DNA of 64,000 bases from Gammaproteobacteria bacterium (GTDB lineage Bacteria; Pseudomonadota; Gammaproteobacteria; Pseudomonadales; Azotimanducaceae), in the NCBI GenBank assembly GCA_026707045.1, contig JAPOXO010000088.1, forward strand, positions 1 to 64,000. The letters are read 5' to 3'. Below are positions 1 to 9,028 of this stretch, one piece after another. How positions within the stretch are numbered: position 1 is the stretch's first letter; each line of letters starts with the position of its first letter. The translations under genes were made by a program, and so were the position numbers. The notes beneath the pieces are model-generated. The model searched no databases, was not told the origin of the DNA, and saw only the letters and a program-made list of their open reading frames with translations.

Positions 1-2
1 GG

Positions 3-755
3 GTCATGCCTTGGATCGACGATCCGGAAGAATTCAACCGTGCATTTCACACACCTGGAGTGGTTCAGTGTGTGAGTTGCCACCAGAACGATCCGTTTAT
101 ACACAACTCCTTCATAGATGCGGCAACGAATCCTGAGACGGGAAGGCCGGTTGTTCCAGTCGTTAGATCCCGAGACATGGATTTTGAAAGTGAACTCCCG
201 TATTACGTGATCGGCGGCGAGAACTGGGATATGCGAACGATCTATATCGAAGGGAATGAATGTTTGGGGTGCCACAGAATTGGCATGAGCACACTCAATT
301 TGTTTATGCGATCGGATTGGAATCCCCATGAAGAAATGCCGCCAGGTCGTCCGGGAAAGTACAAAGACGACTTCGAAGAATTGATGGAATGCTGGAAAAA
401 CACTCCTGAGAAAACCGAAGACTGCGATTGGATTGTTCCTCCTGCTGATTCCCTACCAGGACGGATAGTCGGCGACGACTATGCATTCAAGGCAGAATTC
501 AACAGTCCGGAATCAGACAAAGTGAAGGGCGGGAGCGAGATCGACATCAAGCACAAACGACGTGAATTGAAAGCTGAGCTTGAGAAAGTCAAGAATGCAG
601 AAAAGAATGGTTCGATTGCACCACAAGAGGCCACCAAACAGAAGCAGGAACTGGAGAAATGGATAGAGATGTTGCAATCAGATAAGTCCGGCTCAGAACA
701 ATTAGAAAATCGTCGAGGAAAACAAAATTTAATTGATACTCAGGCACCCTCGTGA
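3..755 (+). CDS. c-type cytochrome domain protein, 5'-partial
   Basis: The reading frame is open to the left edge, so this is the C-terminal part of a longer gene; the first in-frame ATG is at 6. Two haem c attachment motifs are visible, CVSCH and CLGCH, about residues 22-26 and 86-90 counted from that ATG. An MPPG stretch near residue 111 could supply an axial methionine. The last 80 residues are highly charged and rich in Lys and Glu, probably a long helix or coiled coil. With two CxxCH sites the protein must be periplasmic or exported, but the signal peptide would be off the window. An electron-transfer role or a fused cytochrome domain is likely; I cannot name the family. The next gene starts 325 bp downstream and is not evidently coupled. 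Confidence 0.72.
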   Translation, partial: VMPWIDDPEEFNRAFHTPGVVQCVSCHQNDPFIHNSFIDAATNPETGRPVVPVVRSRDMDFESELPYYVIGGENWDMRTIYIEGNECLGCHRIGMSTLNLFMRSDWNPHEEMPPGRPGKYKDDFEELMECWKNTPEKTEDCDWIVPPADSLPGRIVGDDYAFKAEFNSPESDKVKGGSEIDIKHKRRELKAELEKVKNAEKNGSIAPQEATKQKQELEKWIEMLQSDKSGSEQLENRRGKQNLIDTQAPS

Positions 756-1080
756 CAGGAATTGTGCCGGAACGTAGCGATTCCAGCAGGTGTAGTTGGA
801 TTCCGTTACGGCGCATCAGACTGCTGGTTCGTAAATCTACCTCGAAACACTGAGGAAGCGGGTGTTTCCAAGTTGACGTGTGGCGATGATTTGCAAGAGT
901 CGTTAGAAAACCGCAATTCGAGCAAGCTTCAAGTATTCGAAAACCTCTTATAGATAGCATTCTTCAGTAATATCCGCTAATTAATAGTTGCAATTGTTCG
1001 AAATTCTGACCGCTTTGGATTTCGCATTGGGTCAGCTGGTCAGCACTTCTTTTGCCGTTCCCTAAAGTTTGGAGTTTGCT
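756..1080. other. intergenic gap, no gene seen
   Basis: About 325 bp between the cytochrome stop and the oxidoreductase start. Short frames here have no recognisable content and no ribosome-binding site. It should hold the promoter of the downstream gene, but I see no strong -35/-10 pair. Confidence 0.5.
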
Positions 1081-1956
1081 ATGAAATTTGGAATCGTGTT
1101 CCCCCAGACCGAGATAGGCTCGGACCCCGACGATATAGCCAAGTTCGCACGGGCAGTCGAAGAAGCGGGTTACGACCATCTTTTAGCTTACGAACACGTT
1201 CTCGGAGCAAATACCGCAAGCCGGCCGAACTGGAACGGACCGTATAGGCTAGAAAGTATGTTCCACGAGCCGTTTGTGCTATTTGGATTCCTATCGGCGG
1301 TCGTTTCACAATTGGAATTCGTTACAGGAATTGTCATTCTTCCTCAGAGACAGACAGCTTTGGTTGCCAAGCAGTCTGCATGCTTGGACGTCATTAGTCG
1401 AGGTAGATTTAGACTTGGAATCGGAACAGGGTGGAACGATGTAGAGTACGAGGCACTAGGCGAGAATTTTCACAATCGTGGCAAGCGCAGCGAAGAGCAA
1501 ATCGACTTGATGCGCAAACTTTGGTCGGAAGAGGCGATAACATTTCATGGCAAATGGCATACGATCACGGATGCGGGACTGAATCCTCTTCCATTAAAGA
1601 AAGACATTTCAATCTGGCTGGGCGGAACGGCACCGCAAGTTATTGATAGAGTAGCTCGGATTGGAGATGGTTGGTTTCCGTTCTTCAATCCTAATCTGAA
1701 TTCTCAAATTGAGCAAGTTCGAATACGAGCGAAAGAAGTAGGCCGCTCACCCGACGACATAGGGATTGAATGCATTCTTCCATTAGGCGAAATGGGTAAC
1801 CGAGAAATAGACCGAATCAAGGCCTGTTCTGAAATGGGTGTGACGCATCTCTCGGCTGTGACAATGAATCATGGATTCAAGTCGGTGGACGATCACATAG
1901 AAGCGATTAAACGGAATTGGGAAGTTGTTGTTTCGGATGTGAAACAGCCTGCTTAA
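1081..1956 (+). CDS. LLM-class flavin/F420-dependent oxidoreductase (TIGR03619-like)
   Basis: A 291-residue protein of the bacterial luciferase-like monooxygenase superfamily (PF00296), a TIM-barrel flavoenzyme that binds FMN or F420 and acts on unknown small substrates. The N-terminus (MKFGIVFPQTEIG, then AKFARAVEEAGYDHLLAYEHV), the RGRFRLGIGTGWN segment near residue 120 and the WLGGTAPQVIDRVARIGDGW segment near residue 195 are typical of the TIGR03619 group. I chose ATG 1081 because GGAG lies about six bases upstream; the frame also has an upstream TTG at 1069. Many members of this group are annotated as F420-dependent, which would be unusual in a gammaproteobacterium, so FMN is equally possible. 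A GTG-initiated gene follows after 50 bp and could be co-transcribed. Confidence 0.9.
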   Translation: MKFGIVFPQTEIGSDPDDIAKFARAVEEAGYDHLLAYEHVLGANTASRPNWNGPYRLESMFHEPFVLFGFLSAVVSQLEFVTGIVILPQRQTALVAKQSACLDVISRGRFRLGIGTGWNDVEYEALGENFHNRGKRSEEQIDLMRKLWSEEAITFHGKWHTITDAGLNPLPLKKDISIWLGGTAPQVIDRVARIGDGWFPFFNPNLNSQIEQVRIRAKEVGRSPDDIGIECILPLGEMGNREIDRIKACSEMGVTHLSAVTMNHGFKSVDDHIEAIKRNWEVVVSDVKQPA

Positions 1957-2006
1957 AACTTGACTGTGTCATCACCTTCACGCAATGCACAACACTGGAC
2001 ATTGAA

Positions 2007-2861
2007 GTGAGTTTCCAGGCTGCGAATAATGCGGATGAAGCCCATTGGGTCTCCAAAGCGCTCGGCGAAGGTGAATGGAGCAACGTGTCGGGTATCGTTC
2101 CATCGGGATTCGAGGTCTATGCTGCAGTACGCCATCCGGCTTGGCGTGTCGAATGCACGGAGGAGAATTTATCGGATCTGCTCTCAGGACACCATTGCGG
2201 TCGTCCTGTGCGGTGGGCTGAGGTTGCCGAGTCGGACCTACCGGTCGGTTACGGCTATGTTTATTACACCGAGCGTGGGATCGCACAAGATCGAGGTACC
2301 CAGTTTCGACGCCTGCAACAGGGTGGTTGGATTGTCGAGGAAATACCCCCTGCTAGTATGCAGACACTTCGGCCCGGAGACGCCTGGATCGACGGTCCGA
2401 AGGAAGGAACTCTGGAACCTGATCAGGCCCGGACGCTCCGAAACGTGCTTGCACGCGAGACTGAGAACTCTGCGCTTTGCTGGTTCGGCATCTGGGAGGG
2501 CTTCGGCTACCTGACCGAGGCGCAGCGCACTGCCCCAACCATCGAAGCCCCCGACCGGCGCTGGCACCTATTCCGCGCCACCCTCGATCACTTAGAACTA
2601 TCTCTTGGTGGAGACTGGTTCGAGTACCAGACGGCAAACCTAGCCTGGCCGGACAACCGAAACTGGTGCTTGGCCACGGAGATCGATGCAGAGGTGACCT
2701 ACGTTGGCGGCGACAAGGATCTCATCACAGCAATCCTTGACGAGCCTAGCTTGGAGGCCGTTCCCGTGCGTCTCGGCGATCGTTTGGCCAGTCTCCATGA
2801 TGTTCTCACACCAGTTGTGGAATGGCCAACAAACTACTATTTGGCATCGAGGTTCGAGTAA
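2007..2861 (+). CDS. conserved hypothetical protein resembling an actinobacterial family
   Basis: A 284-residue soluble protein with no signal peptide or membrane segment. I recognise the overall pattern (GIVPSGFEVYAAVRHPAWR near the N-terminus, CWFGIWEGFG mid-protein, then WPDNRNWCLATEIDAEVTYVG) as that of uncharacterised proteins common in Actinobacteria; their function is unknown to me. The open frame extends back to TTG 1917 inside the previous gene. GTG 2007 gives an N-terminus that lines up with the family pattern as I remember it. Base composition is visibly GC-richer than the flanking genes, especially 2350-2750, consistent with acquisition from a high-GC donor. No function is assigned. 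Confidence 0.7.
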   Translation: MSFQAANNADEAHWVSKALGEGEWSNVSGIVPSGFEVYAAVRHPAWRVECTEENLSDLLSGHHCGRPVRWAEVAESDLPVGYGYVYYTERGIAQDRGTQFRRLQQGGWIVEEIPPASMQTLRPGDAWIDGPKEGTLEPDQARTLRNVLARETENSALCWFGIWEGFGYLTEAQRTAPTIEAPDRRWHLFRATLDHLELSLGGDWFEYQTANLAWPDNRNWCLATEIDAEVTYVGGDKDLITAILDEPSLEAVPVRLGDRLASLHDVLTPVVEWPTNYYLASRFE

Positions 2862-3849
2862 CGTAACTGGGCGTCCATGCGTCCGGGCAAATCCAAGGCC
2901 TTCCCCCAAGTTCATCTTGTATGTCTCGGGATTTGGGTAAACCAAAGCGATCGGGAAATCTTGTGCATCGTCTTTGACACAGTCAGCATAGAAGAAGCGG
3001 TTCAGCGGCGCATTCTTTCACCGATCTGCAGGTCCTGTCTCGAACGAAGATCCATGCTGCTTTCATCAAAATTGATGGTTGTCCAATAAGCGGCAAATGA
3101 CAAACCCCACACTGGTCCACATGGTGGAAATCGTTGACATCTTTAAGTGTTAGCAGTGTGATTGTGTTCTTCTAGACTAATCCTCCGCCGAACTGCTCGG
3201 CTTGGATTCCTTTTCGAATATACACAACACGACGAGATCTGAAATTCGTTCTAGAAGCAATTTCAGACGATGATTCCGATGGAGCTGGACACGATTGTGC
3301 AATGCTGTTGCCAATAGGGGTTACGTTGCCCTAAGAGACTAAATTGTCATAAGTTCGATATTCTTGGCTGCCAAGAGTGGCACGTCCTAAACAGCGTCTC
3401 TGCTCAATGATCATCCCTACCACCTCATTCAGCCGAGAATTGGGTCCGGATAAATTCGTTCCTCGGAGAAACCAGATCTAGACACATATTCCATTCAATT
3501 TCATGCAATTTGTGTGGACACAGTCAAGGAATTCCAGTGTTTATGTAAAAAAGTGACCCGCTAACAAGTCGAAATCTGCCTAAGAGCGTCGTGTTAGTTT
3601 GATATTGAGAGTTATTAATTATCCATAGTATCAACTAATACATCAATACTCTTACGCTCAATTTTCGCCGTGGGAGAACCATTTGTTAACTTAGGTGGAC
3701 TCGAGATATCCAGTCTTTTTAGTTCGAGATTAATCCCTCGATATTGAAACACTAGAGTCAGAAATCCCGACAGTCTGTGAATTTAAAATCCGTTTCATTA
3801 ACGAATAGAGTTTCCACAATCCTCTCACTTTACAGAGAAATATGTCCAC
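2862..3849. other. long intergenic region before the conjugation block
   Basis: Nearly 1 kb without a convincing gene. It is more AT-rich than its left neighbour, and short frames here have no recognisable homology or ribosome-binding site. It separates the GC-rich gene from the ICE-type block and may hold a decayed boundary of that element. I found no att-like direct repeat or tRNA 3' end by eye. Confidence 0.5.
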
Positions 3850-4875
3850 GTGGAAGAAACACGAGCCCTCGCTCACACAATTCGACCGAATTTACTGTTT
3901 TTCCTTTGTACTTTAGCCATCTCGGTTCACGTTGACGCAAGAGAAATAGATACTCTTCAGGTGACAAGCACGACTGCCGAGGCAATGGCTAAATGCTTGA
4001 AGTGGAAAGTCGTGGGAAGCTGCTATTGGTTGAATTGTGGTCTTGACGGATGTTCAATCAAGGTATCGCTCAAGGTTGCTCACTATCGCCCGGACAGCAT
4101 TGTTTCGGTGTATCCAAATTTGCGCTCTCATCCATGGAAGGAAGTCAAAGTCCTTGTTGATCAGGCTGTTAAGGCTGCACTTCCTAATCTGGACAAGTCT
4201 ATTCGCCATTGGATCCAAGGAAATGGAACGGAGCCATCTCCCGAGTTGCAGTCCAGTACGAGAAACCTACGGTATTTTGAAAGTGACCTAATGGGACATC
4301 CCCTTGTCGATATTGTTTTTCCAGGTGCAGACTACATTTGCGATTCCGCAACGCGGCCTCTCACACCTTATTACATCTCTCTACTAGATCTGCTGGCTTG
4401 GCGTAATCCGCTAGTTGAGAACTTGAACCGAGCGAGCGTGGTTCCAGGTCTCCGCGAGGTAGGCAGATGGCCAGTGAACACGTGGGGTCCAGTCTATCCA
4501 CGGTCTGGATGGATTCAGCAATCAAGTCCGCCCAAAGCTGCGGCAGTCATCGCTCAGCGTACCGCGGACATCGTAATAAATGGCGGCAACCTTCGGATTA
4601 GAAAGCGTTTTCGCGGTGGTCGAGCCGGCTTTTGGCCCCCCTATAGGATTCGAGAGAACAATTCCTCGACCGCCAAATGGCAAATGCTGCATCCCGTTAA
4701 AGAAAAACAGTGTTCTGTTTTTGGACAAAACGATCTACCGCGTCGAGCGGACTGGGGAGGAGGCAAGGTCGATACCAGAAATACTTACATGTGGTCTCTA
4801 TGGCGGCCGTACAAATGCTGTCCTCGGCGAGGGCAGGTCTACTTAGGATCTGACGACGTTCACGGATATCCATAA
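3850..4875 (+). CDS. ICE conjugation protein, TIGR03756-like (PFL_4710 / TraU-type)
   Basis: A 341-residue exported protein. Starting at GTG 3850, it has a hydrophobic signal segment (LLFFLCTLAISVHVDA, about residues 15-30), then the conserved KCLKWKVVGSCYWLNC cysteine-rich segment near residue 48 and a VAHYRPDSIVSVY segment. These are typical of the TIGR03756 family of integrating conjugative elements, related to TraU, a periplasmic component of type IV secretion mating-pair formation. Its stop codon overlaps the next gene's start in TAATG. In complete elements of this type TIGR03757 precedes this gene and TIGR03755 follows it. Here nothing conjugative lies upstream in the window. The frame is intact. 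Confidence 0.78.
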   Translation: MEETRALAHTIRPNLLFFLCTLAISVHVDAREIDTLQVTSTTAEAMAKCLKWKVVGSCYWLNCGLDGCSIKVSLKVAHYRPDSIVSVYPNLRSHPWKEVKVLVDQAVKAALPNLDKSIRHWIQGNGTEPSPELQSSTRNLRYFESDLMGHPLVDIVFPGADYICDSATRPLTPYYISLLDLLAWRNPLVENLNRASVVPGLREVGRWPVNTWGPVYPRSGWIQQSSPPKAAAVIAQRTADIVINGGNLRIRKRFRGGRAGFWPPYRIRENNSSTAKWQMLHPVKEKQCSVFGQNDLPRRADWGGGKVDTRNTYMWSLWRPYKCCPRRGQVYLGSDDVHGYP

Positions 4876-6218
4876 TGAAAAAGAATTTTATTTTGTTTTT
4901 TATCATATCTTTAGGGGTAGTTCCTACGAACGCTAATGCACCGAAGTCCCCACCCGAAGACGGACTTTGGTACTACGAAATTGGAGGTGCAAAACCTGTA
5001 TCCGCACCAGCCAATCCGTCAGTAACCAGCGCTTCGGTAGGAGGAAACGCTCGATTAGGCCTTGGATATAGCTGTATGAAGCTCGATCCCGTCGTTGCCG
5101 TTGAGAACACTCTTAATGAAGTAAAGGACGGAGTCGAAAACATGCTCCATGCCATGACCCAAGCCGCTACAGGCGCGATTGCGTCACTGCCAGCGATAAT
5201 CCTGCAGCGAGCAAATCCTGGGCTTTATGATCTATTTCAGAACGCATTGATTCGAGCCGAGTACCAGGTAGATCTTGCAACTAAGTCGTGCGAGCAAATC
5301 GAAGCTGCGATCGGGTCTAACAAGAACCCATACGAAGACCTGATTGTTCTCTCTAAAGGTAATGACTGGAAAGTTCAGATGGGAATTAGTGGAAATGATC
5401 CTGTGACTGCTCAGGAGGCTGTGGAAACTTCGAATGGATCCAATGGATTACCGTGGATCGGAGGGCAGGCGGGAGGGAACGATCAGGATCCCATTGCATT
5501 GACTGGAGACATTGCGAAAGCGGGATTCAATGTTGAACTAAACAGATCTCCAAGTGCGGAGAGTCCTGTCTCGTACGATCAGTCGAAACGAATCACACAT
5601 ATATGGAATTCGCCTGATGAAGCTGCTACTTGGACTGTTCAGGTTGTGGGCGAACACGAAGTAACAACCTGCGAGGACTGCTCGAAATCGAGTACACCGG
5701 GACACGGACTTGGACCTTCTCTCCAAACTGAAGAAACTAATGTTTCTAGTGAGTTAAATAGCATTGTTAACAGTTCATCACCACCAACTCTCATCGATTT
5801 GCAGAAAGTCTCCGCACCAGGTATTGCCATCACGAGACAGGTTGTTGAAAGCATTCAATCGTTATCTCCAACCGAGCGGTACATCGTTGTTGAAAGACTT
5901 GCGGCGGAAATTGCAGTGGCACGAACGGTTGAAAAGGCCTTTCTTGCTAGAAGAACTCTCAAAGCAGGTGCACAACTCCCTGAAGTACATGCAAATTCTG
6001 TGGCGAAATCGCATGCGGAACAGGTCATCGAGGATTTGGACAGTGAAATTGAACGTTTGGTGTTCGAGAATCGCATACGCAAGGAATTAGTCTCAGATAC
6101 CGTCCATAAACTATTGATAAGAAATGAGAATAGTAAGTACGACTCGCTAAGCGTTCCTGAAACCAATCGAATAGATCCAAATCCACTGCTCAATGGTCGT
6201 GTAAAGCATACCCCTTAG
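4875..6218 (+). CDS. ICE conjugation protein, TIGR03755-like (PFL_4711)
   Basis: A 447-residue exported protein with an N-terminal signal peptide (KKNFILFFIISLGVVPTNANA). After it comes a DGLWYYEIGGAKPVS segment, a single GYSCMKLDP cysteine motif near residue 65, and a second cysteine at KSCEQIEAAIG. This pattern and the order after a TIGR03756-like gene match the TIGR03755 family of integrating conjugative elements, part of the mating-pair apparatus in the periplasm. The C-terminal third is rich in charged helix-forming residues. The start overlaps the previous stop by one base, and the next gene starts one base after this stop, so the block is probably translated from one mRNA. Confidence 0.78.
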   Translation: MKKNFILFFIISLGVVPTNANAPKSPPEDGLWYYEIGGAKPVSAPANPSVTSASVGGNARLGLGYSCMKLDPVVAVENTLNEVKDGVENMLHAMTQAATGAIASLPAIILQRANPGLYDLFQNALIRAEYQVDLATKSCEQIEAAIGSNKNPYEDLIVLSKGNDWKVQMGISGNDPVTAQEAVETSNGSNGLPWIGGQAGGNDQDPIALTGDIAKAGFNVELNRSPSAESPVSYDQSKRITHIWNSPDEAATWTVQVVGEHEVTTCEDCSKSSTPGHGLGPSLQTEETNVSSELNSIVNSSSPPTLIDLQKVSAPGIAITRQVVESIQSLSPTERYIVVERLAAEIAVARTVEKAFLARRTLKAGAQLPEVHANSVAKSHAEQVIEDLDSEIERLVFENRIRKELVSDTVHKLLIRNENSKYDSLSVPETNRIDPNPLLNGRVKHTP

Positions 6219-6219
6219 G

Positions 6220-6567
6220 ATGCGTTGGCTAGCACGATTGTTGATTGCGGCTACTTTGCTGGCAGTAGTGATTGCTGTAGTGGTTCTGGCTTTCATTAAC
6301 CCTGAAAACACCCTCAGCGTCAGCCAATCACTCGAGATAAATCACTGGAAGTTCACTTGTTTTCGAGCAGTCGGATTTGGCGTGTTAATCGGAATATTGT
6401 TCGGGCTCCGGCAATGGAATCTAAGGCGAAGTCCTAGATCTGAGCCGATCGCGTCGAACATGGAATTCACACGCAAGCTATTCCGAGTAAGCGTTTGGAT
6501 GATAGTGTTGGAATTGCTTTTAGGTCAAGGACTTGTACGCCGGATCATTGAGATGGTGTCATCATGA
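6220..6567 (+). CDS. small two-helix membrane protein of the ICE block
   Basis: A 115-residue protein beginning one base after the upstream stop. It has a very hydrophobic N-terminal segment (LLIAATLLAVVIAVVVLAF, about residues 7-25), another near residues 50-62 (GFGVLIGILFGL), and a third around residues 92-105. The linkers are basic. Small membrane proteins commonly sit between TIGR03755 and TraG_N genes in this class of element; I do not recognise a specific family. Its stop overlaps the TraG_N start by four bases (ATGA), indicating translational coupling. Confidence 0.7.
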   Translation: MRWLARLLIAATLLAVVIAVVVLAFINPENTLSVSQSLEINHWKFTCFRAVGFGVLIGILFGLRQWNLRRSPRSEPIASNMEFTRKLFRVSVWMIVLELLLGQGLVRRIIEMVSS

Positions 6568-8111
6568 GTGTGGACAGCTATCTCGAACTCTACTCAACCA
6601 TGTTTGGGTGGATGTTCTACGGCGTGGTCTGGGATGTCTTGGTGGCGACTGGCATAGTCTATCTCCCGTTTCTGGGTATTTTGATCGATTATTGGCGGGA
6701 ACCAGCCTCCGAATCACCACATCGGATTTCAACTGGTGTTTCCCTACGTAAGATCGAACAAGAGATGCTGGTCGCACTGATCGTAGTTGTAATTGCAGGG
6801 CAGCCTGTTTCGATGACACCACTGGTAGCTACCAGTCTCTCGTATACGCCTCCGCCCACGATTAGCAATCCCAACCCTCCTACAGTGAATTTTGGCAGCT
6901 CCGAGAGTACCTTCGGCACAGAAGGGTTTTCAGGCGCGGACGCTAGGGTAGATGTTCCCATGTGGTGGTACGCCGTAATGGCGTTCACATCGGGATTCAC
7001 TCATGCAGTGGTTGAAGGACTGCCTCGAGCTCACGAAATTCGACATGCAGCGCAGTTGGTACGGCTGGCAACCATTGAAGATCCGAGGTTGCGTCAGGAA
7101 GTCTCAAATTTTTTCTCGGCCTGCTATGTCCCTGCGCGGTCAAAGTTTTTGCAGGAACGTCCTGCCAGCGCATCCATTGATTCCATTTTGAATCGATATG
7201 GACATGCGGACACTGATTGGATTGGTTCCCATGTGTATCGCAATACACCCGGTTACTACGACACTCTGCGGGCAGCACAACCTGTTGAGGGATGGTCCTA
7301 CGATGCGTCCAGAGACACTGAATACGATCCTTCGCAGCCTCCTCCGAATGGAAGACCTTATTGCAGGAACTGGTGGGTCGCGTCAGTAAGTGGTCTGAGG
7401 CAGAAGCTTGTGGATGCTGCAGATAGTTCTGCACCTGGCTTTGCAACGCTGTTTTATCGATTAGCTCCTAGTTTGGCAACCGAAAAACGGCTTGATATCT
7501 TGGCTAGATCAGTGCTATTTCACACACCAGATACTTGGACCAACAACGAGATTGGCAAGGGCGTAAACCACGCTGGAGGAATTGCGGGTGGGATTGAGAG
7601 GTATTTTCGGGGACTGGCGTACACGGTTGGTTCGGTGCCTGTCTTCTCGGTGTTCAGCGTTATTGTCACAGGCTTGATTGCTGTTGCACCTATGTTTCAG
7701 GCGATGATTCTTATGGGGATTTACTCGTTACTGCCTCTAATAGTCGTGTTCTCGCGTTATTCGTCAACCATCCTGATCACTGCTGCCTTGGCCATATTTA
7801 GCGTTAAGTTTTGGACAGTTCTTTGGTACCTAGCTCAGTGGGTCGACCAGAACCTGATTACCGCAATGTATCCGGATGTCGACATGCTGTTTGAGTTCGT
7901 CACAAATTCGTCGGAACACACGACAAAACGGATGGTTCTGAACTTCGTTACGAGCTGTCTATACATTGGCCTTCCTATTTTGTGGAGTGCGATGTTGGCA
8001 TGGGCAGGCATACGAGTTGGAAACTCTTTGGATTCATCCTCCAATGTCTATACGCAACATGCGAACGACTCCGGTGGACACTTTGGTTCCTGGTTGATGA
8101 AAAAGAAATGA
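6564..8111 (+). CDS. TraG N-terminal domain conjugal transfer protein
   Basis: A 515-residue polytopic inner-membrane protein with the TraG_N pattern (PF07916): N-terminal MSVDSYLELYSTMFGWMFYGVVWDVL, an early hydrophobic helix, a long periplasmic loop containing several tryptophans and cysteines, and a group of hydrophobic helices in the C-terminal third (around VFSVFSVIVTGLIAVAP and ALAIFSVKFWTVLWYLAQW). In conjugation systems TraG_N proteins help mating-pair formation and stabilisation. Length fits the ICE form, which lacks the long C-terminal exclusion domain of F-plasmid TraG. It overlaps the genes on both sides by four bases. Confidence 0.85.
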   Translation: MSVDSYLELYSTMFGWMFYGVVWDVLVATGIVYLPFLGILIDYWREPASESPHRISTGVSLRKIEQEMLVALIVVVIAGQPVSMTPLVATSLSYTPPPTISNPNPPTVNFGSSESTFGTEGFSGADARVDVPMWWYAVMAFTSGFTHAVVEGLPRAHEIRHAAQLVRLATIEDPRLRQEVSNFFSACYVPARSKFLQERPASASIDSILNRYGHADTDWIGSHVYRNTPGYYDTLRAAQPVEGWSYDASRDTEYDPSQPPPNGRPYCRNWWVASVSGLRQKLVDAADSSAPGFATLFYRLAPSLATEKRLDILARSVLFHTPDTWTNNEIGKGVNHAGGIAGGIERYFRGLAYTVGSVPVFSVFSVIVTGLIAVAPMFQAMILMGIYSLLPLIVVFSRYSSTILITAALAIFSVKFWTVLWYLAQWVDQNLITAMYPDVDMLFEFVTNSSEHTTKRMVLNFVTSCLYIGLPILWSAMLAWAGIRVGNSLDSSSNVYTQHANDSGGHFGSWLMKKK

Positions 8112-8974
8112 AAAGGCTCGAATACGAACTCAAACAAATGACTTTTCATAATCGAGATGGAAGTTACGTTACGCAAAAGAACAGAAGGAATAGCCTGTCC
8201 CTGATGGCAAAAGAGCTCCACCAGCTCGGGTTCAATCAAATGAACGTTCATTCATTGCGGCGCAAACACATCGACGCGTTGATAAAGCTGTGGTTCGAAC
8301 GTGGTATATCCGCAGCAACCATCAAAAACAAAATGTCACATCTTCGCTGGTGGGCACGAAAGGTCGGAAAAGAGAACATGATTCCATCTGACAATCAAGA
8401 GCTAACAATTCCTCGTCGTGCATTAATACCAGAGAAAACCAAGGCACAGTATCTGGGAAGGGCAGAGCTGGATTCAATCCCTGATGCTCGAATTCGACTC
8501 AGTATTGAACTTCAGCAGGAGTTTGGTCTAAGAAAGGAAGAGTGTCTCAAGTTTTCGCCTTTTTATGCAGACCAAGGATCAGTCATTCGCCTGAAGGGAT
8601 CGTGGACGAAGGGCGGAAGAGCTCGTGTGATTCCAATTGTTGCTGAGACTCAACGCGAGTTGTTAGATCGATTGAGTGAGGTCGCTCAGACAGGATCCAT
8701 GATTCCGGTTGGAACATCCTTTGCTTCGTGGAGAAACCACTACGATAGGGTCGTGCAAAAGTGTGGATTTGCTAACTTGCATGGTCTACGTCATGGCTAT
8801 GCTCAGCGCCGCTATCAAGCACTTACGGGGTGGGCTTCGCCGTTTGCAGGAGGACCTCCGCAGCAGAACCTACAGAAAGACCTAAAGACTCGAGATGTCT
8901 GTGCGCGTCTTCAAATCAGCCAAGAACTCGGTCACAATCGATTGGAGATAACAAGTGTTTACTTGGGAAGGTAA
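8108..8974 (+). CDS. tyrosine recombinase/integrase (PF12834 plus PF12835 type)
   Basis: A 288-residue site-specific recombinase. The N-terminal half is a SAM-like DNA-binding domain; the C-terminal half carries the catalytic set in order: R142 (GLRKEE), K168 (TKGGRAR), H225-x-x-R228 (HGLRHG), H277 (ELGHNR) and the nucleophile candidate Y285 (SVYLGR). The start is set by the ATGA overlap with traG, although the open frame extends further upstream inside that gene. Integrase_1-type genes of this kind occur within the tra modules of PFL-type ICEs rather than at the element end, so it may not be the enzyme that mobilises the element. It is intact by eye and is the last gene of the block. Confidence 0.88.
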   Translation: MKRLEYELKQMTFHNRDGSYVTQKNRRNSLSLMAKELHQLGFNQMNVHSLRRKHIDALIKLWFERGISAATIKNKMSHLRWWARKVGKENMIPSDNQELTIPRRALIPEKTKAQYLGRAELDSIPDARIRLSIELQQEFGLRKEECLKFSPFYADQGSVIRLKGSWTKGGRARVIPIVAETQRELLDRLSEVAQTGSMIPVGTSFASWRNHYDRVVQKCGFANLHGLRHGYAQRRYQALTGWASPFAGGPPQQNLQKDLKTRDVCARLQISQELGHNRLEITSVYLGR

Positions 8975-9005
8975 TGTGCAACAAAAGAGATCTTTGAGAA
9001 TTCAT

Positions 9006-9028
9006 CCGGGATTCCTTTGGATTCCCGG
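9006..9028 (+). terminator. terminator-like hairpin after the integrase
   Basis: A 10-bp stem (left arm 9006-9015, right arm 9019-9028) with a 3-nt TTT loop and one mismatch lies 32 bp after the integrase stop. Only a short T-rich run (CTTTCC) follows, so intrinsic termination would be weak. The position at the end of the coupled block supports the call. Confidence 0.45.

Noticed and set aside
2877..3089. 70-residue frame after the GC-rich gene
   Set aside because: No start signal or homology; likely chance.
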